DNA of 64,000 bases from Liquidambar formosana (lineage: Eukaryota > Streptophyta > Magnoliopsida > Saxifragales > Altingiaceae): assembly GCA_039720395.1 (NCBI GenBank), contig CM077831.1, forward strand, positions 18,096,982-18,160,981. The letters run 5' to 3'. The translations under genes and the position numbers were made by a program. Below the pieces are notes generated by a model. The model had not been told where the DNA came from, made no database searches, and saw only the letters and a list, made by a program, of their open reading frames with translations. Positions 57,491 through 64,000 of the stretch are shown one piece after another (position 1 is the stretch's first letter; every line of letters begins with the position of its first letter).

Positions 57491-59793
57491 CTACATGGGT
57501 AATGGTCGTTGCACTGCCACAGGAATAGCCCGAAGTGGCATGGCCTTCTGCAATGTAAGACCAAACTTTTCACTCATGTCCATATCTTCTGCCTTCATCC
57601 CATTTTCAAGCTTCCAATCGAAGGAGTGGAGAAGAGAGGCCAGCATGAGGTGCACCATCCGATAAGCCAACGGCAATCCAGGACAGATCCTTCTTCCAGA
57701 ACCAAAGGGAATGAGCTCGAAATCTCGTCCTTTGAAATCAATCTTGCTCTCTAAAAATCTTTCGGGCACAAATGAATTCTGGTTTGACCATATGTTGGGA
57801 TCTCGGCCTATAGCCCAAACATTGATTACCAATTGCGCATCCTTTGGCACTGTGAAGCCGCCAATTTCCACGTCGATTCCAGCTTTGTGGCGAGATAGGA
57901 GTGGGGCTGGTGGGTGCAACCGAAGAGTCTCTTTTACTATTGCTTGTAAGTAAGGGAGCTTTGCGATGTCTGATTCTTCGACTGGCCTGTCCTTGCCAAT
58001 GACTTCTTGAAGCTCAGTTCGTGCTTTTGCCATTGTTGTGGGGTTGTGTAGTAACTCTGCCATTGCCCATTCCAATGGGCTTGAGGTTGTGTCCGTCCCT
58101 GCGATGAATAGGTCCTGATACAAAGAAGTGTGAGGGACAAAATTAAACAATTTGCTTCCTTTATTCTAGTATTATATCAATGATATTGCAGCCCACTTAT
58201 CACTAGATGTGAAGGTTAGGCTCAAAAAATGAAAATTATTGGAGTTGATTAAAATGACCATTCAAAGTTACTCCGTCCATTTTAAATTGACTGTCCATTT
58301 TGAAAAAACATGCTTTTTAAGAAAACCCTATTATATGCTTTCACATCAATGCATATATTTTGAAATTCCAATTTTACCTTCAAGTGTGCAAAACATTAGA
58401 AAAAGAGAGAATACTTTTTTAAGGGTATTTTAGGAAATGAATAAGAAAGAACCAATGACTTTTGAAATGTGACAATAATTTTCAAATATCCCAAAAAGGA
58501 AAGTAGACTACTTATTTAGGAACAGAGAGTATTTCAAATAGAATGATAGAGAAATTAACTGATTGAAAATTGCCTAGAAGCCCGGCTTATTATTATTATA
58601 ATTATTATTTTTTGTCTAAATCTATTTGTCAACTAATGTAACAAGCTACCATTATGAACAACTATTTTTTAAAGAGAATTTTAATTGGTTGGGCCGAAAA
58701 CCACTTCAATTAGACAAGTAAATTTGGACAAATGAGTTGGGCTGTAGGTACAGCACTTCGCAAACATATTCCATCTATTTGATGCTCCTGCTTGATGAGA
58801 TTCACAGTAATTAGATAAGTTGCAGAGCATTGAACTGAAAACGAGTTTCTACTAATAGAGAAGCAGATACTGAGAAATGGTACTCACCAGAAGCAAATGT
58901 TTCATATCATTGTAACTGAACTCATGATCATTTTCCTTGGTGAGCCTGAGGAGGGCATCTAGTACATCATTGGTCCCAGAAGAAGTTACAGAGGAAGCTC
59001 TTAGTTGCGACCGCTGATTGATGATCCCATCAAAAATATCGAACAATTTCTTAAGATAAACCGCATTCCGCCGCCGTATGCCTTGTGGGTCAATAAATCT
59101 AAGGGCTGGCAAATAGTCTGCAATATTAGGCCTCCCAGTTTCTTCCATTACATTCCACACAAGCTCCTTGAAATCTTGAGACGAATTCGAACGATAGTGA
59201 GCCAAATCGATCGAGAAAAAGGTGTTTGATATCAAATTAAGGGCCGTCGTGAAGGCGGCTCGACCAATGTCAACAGCTAGACCGCTACTGCACCTCTCAT
59301 GGACATGGTCTACAAGTTCCTGCACCTTTTTCTGACGAAGAGCTTGGCTGGCATTGAGGCGTTGCACGGTTAACATCTGCAAAGTGCAAACTTTGCGCAG
59401 GTTTCGCCAATGGGCAGCTGCAGGCAACCAAACCACCGAGAACTCGTGGTGGTCAAGTGCTCGTGCAGCGTCCAGTGTTGGTCGGTTGGACATGACGTGG
59501 TCATTTTTATGTAAGACTTCTCCCGCAGTGTGCGGAGAGGATACAATTATGACAGTAGTGCTCCCAAGCTTGAGAGTCACTAAAGGGCCGTAAGTTTTGG
59601 AGATGTCGGCTAGTGATTGGTGAGGTTTGTTGCCAAGTTCAAAGAAGTTGCCGATGATTGGCAAAGGGCGAGGCCCCGGCGGGAGTTTGGTTGTGCTGGA
59701 TTTTGAGTGGATTGGACGGGATGTGAAGACACGAATGCATCTCCACACTAGGAAAATTGAAAGTGGAAATATGAGGAAATCCATTATCTCCAT
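57491..59793 (-). CDS. Cytochrome P450, CYP76 family (geraniol 8-hydroxylase-like)
   Basis: Exon 1 is 59,793-58,888 (302 codons) and exon 2 is 58,114-57,491 (207 codons plus TAG), joined CTG|GTGAGT ... TATCAG|GACC in phase 0, at the intron position usual for A-type P450s. The 509 residues start with an ER signal anchor ([19 protein letters not shown]) and a Pro hinge ([14 protein letters not shown]). They then show the I-helix AGTDTT, the K-helix KETLR, PERF and the heme loop [10 protein letters not shown] with its Cys ligand. All key residues are present and both exons are open. CYP76 enzymes hydroxylate monoterpenols such as geraniol or other small terpenoid and phenolic substrates at the ER; the exact substrate cannot be read. 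ATG 59,793 is the first in frame after a TATA box. Confidence 0.95.
58271..58529. mobile_element. Stowaway MITE in the P450 intron
   Basis: Left CTCCGTCCATTTTAAATTGA and right, inverted, CTCTCTGTTCCTAAATAAGT, flanked by TA on both sides (58,269-58,270 and 58,530-58,531). 259 bp; it makes up a third of the 773-bp intron and does not touch the splice sites. The start word CTCCGTCC is closer to the Stowaway consensus than that of the Helitron copy. Confidence 0.8.
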
Positions 59794-59844
59794 CTTTCTT
59801 CTTTAATTGTCTCCCACAATCTATATGCTTGCAACCCTGCAAGG

Positions 59845-59852
59845 TACTTATA
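59845..59852 (-). promoter_or_regulatory. TATA box of the P450 gene
   Basis: TATAAGTA on the minus strand, 52-59 bases upstream of the ATG, leaving room for a leader of about 25 bases. No other promoter element is claimed. Confidence 0.55.
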
Positions 59853-59859
59853 GGACTAG

Positions 59860-61354
59860 TCCTAGCTTTAGTGGACAGATACCGCGCGCATTGCATGTTG
59901 CGGTCGTGTTGCGCTCATGACTTTTCGCATTGGAAATCAAATTAACATTCAATGTGGATTGGTAGAAAATGAAAACAATCAAACTCTCAAAGTAATCAGT
60001 TTATCTCTCAATCTTTCAAAAAAAAAAAAAAAAAAAAAACACATTGAAAAACCACGCTGACCAAGCAACCAGTACATGTGTAAAGAGTTGAAGCAATAAT
60101 ATCTCCCTTTTTCCGTTGATCAGGAGAAAAAAAAAGGAAAGAGTCGAGCAATGATGTCCGAGTCTTTACGAAAGCAGCGCCAAAGTTTCAAAAGTGATAG
60201 GCAATGAGGTCCATAGTTCCCACTCAAACCAAAATAAAAAATAATAAAAAGCAGTTAACTTCCTTGGGTAGGCCACAATATTTAAAGCGAATGCTTGTGG
60301 CGTTTGGGATAGGAACGGAGCCCGCAACTTAGGTGAGATGAGGTGAATTTCTAGTTTCACAAAAAGAGGGGTATGAAAGAAAAATAAAAGAGTTTATAGG
60401 AAGGAAAATTAATAAAAAGAGAGGGCTATAAAAGAAAAATAAAGTGGTTTTAAAAAAAAATAAACATGGGCAAATTTCAAATTTAACAAAGTTAAGGATA
60501 TAAAATTTATAAAATAAATTTGGTCAGGTGTAGTGCTTGCCCACTCTAGCCTCCATGTGGCTTCGTCCTTGGTTTAGGTTCTGATGGCGATAACATGATA
60601 GCCTAATGGAATTGTACATACGTTTTGAAATTTCCTTTTTAATTCACTTGCCACTCAAATTCCTCATATGAAGTAGTGCTATGTCTGCACTAACTCATGG
60701 GAGCGATAATGAGGTGTAGATTAAAAAAAAAAAACTTCTATTACTATCTCTTTTAGAGTGACTCAATACAAATTGTGACCTAACGTTAAATTTAAATGAA
60801 GCATTTTTGAATGGGACCTTTTGTACAGGGGCTTTTTAATAAGTGGTTAAGCCCTTACAAGTTGAGTGTAAGGCAACCGCCTCAATTGCTACCCTGTTGA
60901 GCCGGCTTTGCATCTCATGTGCTAAAAGTTAATGTATTTATTCATTTTGTTTTATTTAAAAAAAAATTTAAAGAGACAACTTCAAGTATCATAAGGAACC
61001 CAATATACCAACTAGGTTAATTAATTAGTAGCCTAGGCAACCTCAAATCATGTGCTATTGGCTTTGGACTTTATAAAAATAAGAAAAAGAGGACAATACA
61101 ATGAATAAGGTGAAGGAAATAATGATGAAACCCATGGCTGAGCTCTAATTGATGTTATGTAATCACTGGGTTTCGGTCTCGATTTTCTTAGGTGTGCTTG
61201 CTTTGTTCAATGAACATTCATAAAACATGGTTTACCATTAATAGGTACGACTTGGATAGGTTGATGAAAATATTTTTCTCGATTTTTTCTATCTTTTGTA
61301 GATAAACTTCTTCAATTTTTATATTAATTTTCTAGGAATTTTATTGATTTGAAA
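59860..61354. other. P450 upstream region, no further gene
   Basis: A20 tract at 60,019-60,039; short repeats AAAGAAAAATAAA near 60,377-60,450. No coding frame with family resemblance and no RNA gene were found. Confidence 0.5.
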
Positions 61355-61738
61355 TTGGGAAAATTAGAGTTTCATCCCCTCAACTTTCACTCAAAAACAT
61401 TTTACACCCCTTTTATTTATTTCAAACACTTTGGCTCCCTCATGTTTGAAAAATGTATTTTAACTCTTACGCCAGTTAATGAAAATAACAGTTTTTGTTA
61501 CAAATATACTTTTATCATATGTTGGTGAAACAATAAAATTGTTCCCACTACTAGGGTCCCAAAAATGCTATGAGCGGTCACGGGCAACTATTTTTTGTCA
61601 GAAAACCAAATTACTGACAAAAAGATGTAAAGCACCATTTTTCCAAACATGAGAGATCCAAAGTGTTTGAAAACGAAATAAGAGGGCGTAAAATTAATAT
61701 TTTTGAATAAAAGTTGAGGAATGAAAGTATAATTTTCC
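61355..61738. mobile_element. MITE with long terminal inverted repeats
   Basis: Left GGAAAATTAGAGTTTCATCC and right, inverted, GGAAAATTATACTTTCATTC. The mirror continues through CTCAACTTTCACTCAAAAAC / CTCAACTTTTATTCAAAAAT and ACACCCCTTTTATTT / ACGCCCTCTTATTTC, over 65 bp. Flanks TTTGAAATT and TTTAAAAAT might be a worn 9-bp duplication. Non-coding, 384 bp. Confidence 0.7.
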
Positions 61739-62059
61739 TTTAAAAATTTTACTAGCCTAAACCAGTCTATCTCTAGTTTCGGAATGAGCAATCCTCTTTG
61801 CTCAATCACAGTTTACTTATGAAAGAAATAGCTCAGAAATTATATATGAATAGGTGATACCCACATAAAATTTTTGCTCAATCCCTTTGCCATGAGCGCT
61901 TCTTCTTTCTCTTCTGTTATTTTTTTCCCCAGTTATTTTGGGCATGCAATCTAGTCAAGGCATGTATGTACAATATCACTAAATTTATTACATTGATTCC
62001 AAATTAACGCGAGTCAATTACACACTGGAAAGTTGTTAAAGGATTTTGGTATTATATTA

Positions 62060-62505
62060 TTTAAGGGGCCTCTATTGTCACCTCAAGACTTAGCTCTTTA
62101 TCTCCCACTTATTAAAACTTTTCAAAGTTTTATGAAAAATATTGTAGGTTTTCATGAAAACTAGTTTTACTCTCCACTAGAAAACATCATCTTAAACAAC
62201 TTTGCAGAAAAACGTTTTTTCAAAATCTCTCGTTTAAATAAACTTTTCAACTATTTGTTGTATCTAGCTGGTTACATTTTTTCATGAACAAAAATTGTAA
62301 ATAACTAATAAATCCACTTAAATGATAAATTTTAAAAAAAACTTTTTTTATACAAAATTATTCAAAATGATGCTTTCGGACATCCATTGTAACCACTTTT
62401 CATTAGAATCTTTCATATTTCTCACAAAATCTTAAATTTTTTTTAAATAAGTAAGGAATACAAAATTACAAAGTAGGTCTTAGGATGACACTAACCGCCC
62501 TCTAT
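62060..62505. mobile_element. Mutator-type MITE, member at 62 kb
   Basis: Left GGGGCCTCTATTGTCACC and right, inverted, GAGGGCGGTTAGTGTCATCC, with TATTATTTA / TATTATTAA flanks (8 of 9). The interior has CACTAGAAAACATCATCTTAAACAACTTTG mirrored by CAAAATTATTCAAAATGATGC. Same family as 25,049, 28,435 and 31,736. Confidence 0.65.
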
Positions 62506-63734
62506 TATTAAATCCGAAAGACTTTAAACTCTGATTCACACATGATGAGATATATGACATCATAACATGACATATTATGACATATTACGATAGAATTTTG
62601 TGGGTGGTGGTGCTATTCGGTAACCTCTCGCACTCCCTACCACTCTCTAATTGTTTAAAATGACACTTACACCCATAAGGATTGAAACAAGTCGAACAAC
62701 TAACAACGTCTCCAGTCATGTGAGCTAAAAATTATGAGCTATTCGATCCTATTTTATCACATGCTACAGTACCAAATGTTATAATTTAGCATAAGGTGTT
62801 CTAATGGTGCAAATGTATGGTGTGCTATTTTTTGGACTGTGTGCAAAGCCTTAGTTGAGAAAGGGTATGCAAAAAGGGGCGTGCGGAAAGTGAGGAAAGA
62901 TTACTGGTTGGGGAAATTGAGATGCTTAAAAGTAAGAGACGAATCCGAATCTGTGATTCAGTTCAACGGTAGATTAAGAAGGGTATGTTTTTTGAAAGCG
63001 AGGTTGCTTGAAGTGGGACGAATCGGCTAAACAGAAAGTATGTTTTTTGATTTTTGATTTTTATTTTTATTATTATAAAATTTCAATATTATGTTTGAAA
63101 ATATTGTATTTTTATGGCTGTTTGATTACTGAGAAAATTTTAGAAATGGAAGAAGAAAAATATTTTATTTTTCATATTTGCTGCTACGTTGGTTGTTGAG
63201 AAATGAAGGAAGTGGTGTGTTTGGTTGCTGAGAAAGGAAGAGAAAGTTGACATGGCAAATATAACAATAGCTCACCCTTGTACCAAATATAGCACAAGGG
63301 TGAGCTATTACTGTATTTAGCACATGCATTTAACTCAACATTGGAGTATTTCAACTTGTGCTAAATGCTATAATATAGAAATAGCACACCATATAGCTCA
63401 CCATTGGAAGCGCTCTAACAACACACCCACTTAACATTGAGCAAAAAAAAGAAAAAAAAAAAAAAAACACCCATTTAACGAGTTAATTGACAGTCTAGCC
63501 GGTGATACCACAGGGACGGTGGATGGGGATTTTCAAAATAAAAAAAGGTTCCCTTTAAGTTACCGGCGACTTCGCCGGAAAAGAGAAAACCCTCATTTTA
63601 TTTTATTATTATTTTTTTTTGGGTGTTGGGGGGAGGGGGGAGCGCAGTTCCATTGATGGGTGATGCTCCTCGGCTGCTGGTGAAAGGGTTTGTGGGTGAT
63701 GGGTATGTGGGCGTCAGAGATCCCCGCAGCTTTG

Positions 63735-63768
<34 letters not shown>

Positions 63769-63918
63769 TTTTTATTTTTTATTTTTTTGCTTTGCCTCTC
63801 TTTGGTCGATACTCTCTCTGCATATACCCATAACAGAGAAACACAAAACATAGTGAAAATCCATTATTGAGAAAACCTTCTCTTTTATGGTATGAGATAT
63901 ATACATATATAGATACCC
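62506..63918. other. Intergenic to promoter region with a hAT-type MITE end
   Basis: The word GTTGCTGAGAAA recurs at 63,123, 63,191 and 63,221. At 63,255-63,420 a MITE end is visible: AATAGCTCACCC..GGGTGAGCTATT is an inverted pair, and the right terminus AGCTCACCATTGGAAGCGCTC is typical of GAGC-rich hAT MITEs. CCGGCGA-CT-TCGCCGG (63,563-63,578) is a perfect small hairpin. A (CT)n leader-like run lies at 63,736-63,762. Confidence 0.45.
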
Positions 63919-64000
63919 ATGGGCAAAGAAAAGAATGTGGATCGAAGAAGAACCGCCCTTCAGCCACCCATCATCGACCCCTTCGATAATCTCACAGAAG
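63919..64000 (+). CDS. 5' end of an unidentified gene, cut by the window edge
   Basis: ATG at 63,919 (ACCCATGGGC, a good plant start context) opens a frame of 27 codons that is still open at 64,000: MGKEKNVDRRRT, then ALQPPIIDPFDNLTE. Base composition turns C-rich exactly at the start. A CT-rich leader with AGAGAAACACAAAACA precedes it. A basic start followed by PPIIDPFDNL looks like a real cytosolic or nuclear protein, but I do not recognise the family. Confidence 0.4.
   Translation, partial: MGKEKNVDRRRTALQPPIIDPFDNLTE

Noticed and set aside
57509..58433. Several plus-strand ORFs over the P450 gene
   Set aside because: They are antisense shadows of the CYP76 exons and intron.

Overview
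The window is nuclear DNA from a flowering plant, very probably a eudicot. It is AT-rich, its genes are split by GT-AG introns, and it carries plant-specific families (a CYP76 cytochrome P450, a phytocyanin/early-nodulin-like protein, a plant synaptotagmin). It also holds plant L1-type LINE, Copia and Gypsy-like LTR elements, a Helitron, Stowaway and Mutator-like MITEs, and an endogenous caulimovirid fragment. I could not fix the genus. No rRNA, CRISPR or bacterial-type feature is present.

Only three or four host genes are visible, and most DNA is transposon layered on transposon. (1) 7,960-8,300, minus strand: leader and first coding exon of a synaptotagmin-5-like gene. Its downstream side is filled by a SINE, two caulimovirid-like fragments in opposite orientation and a decayed LINE (2,476-6,190). 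(2) 20,919-22,158, minus: a two-exon phytocyanin-like GPI-protein gene that lacks copper ligands and carries a one-base frameshift. (3) 57,491-59,793, minus: an intact two-exon CYP76-type P450 of 509 codons with a Stowaway MITE in its intron. A remnant of a second copy of its 3' end and flank lies at 33,871-34,480. (4) 63,919-64,000, plus: the probable first codons of an unidentified gene cut by the window edge.

The transposon part can be read as a stratigraphy because several insertions have an empty counterpart inside the window. A Copia element (12,917-20,065) has 310-bp LTRs differing at one base and a perfect 5-bp target duplication, yet its pol has several nonsense codons and gag plus most of integrase are gone. 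In their place are a 202-codon antisense ORF and three families of hairpin-forming tandem repeats, so it looks like a recently trans-mobilised non-autonomous element. A second, non-coding LTR element (38,633-54,595, LTRs about 815 bp) has a 4.8-kb Helitron inserted between A and T of its left LTR. Inside its body lies a Mutator-like element, which contains a solo LTR, which contains another solo LTR. A duplicated block (29,925-33,358 and 36,390-38,170) shows two Mutator-type MITEs present in one copy and absent from the other.

Other notable structure: a run of about 280-300-bp tandem repeats at 54,924-55,560, each beginning with a long T tract mostly followed by a G tract; many other poly(C/G) tracts of 12-35 bases; a poly-C-associated duplication in the LINE; and a family of Mutator-type MITEs with internal fold-back structure at 25.0, 28.4, 30.7, 31.7 and 62.1 kb. 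All family assignments rest on reading motifs, TIRs and target duplications by eye; no database search was run.
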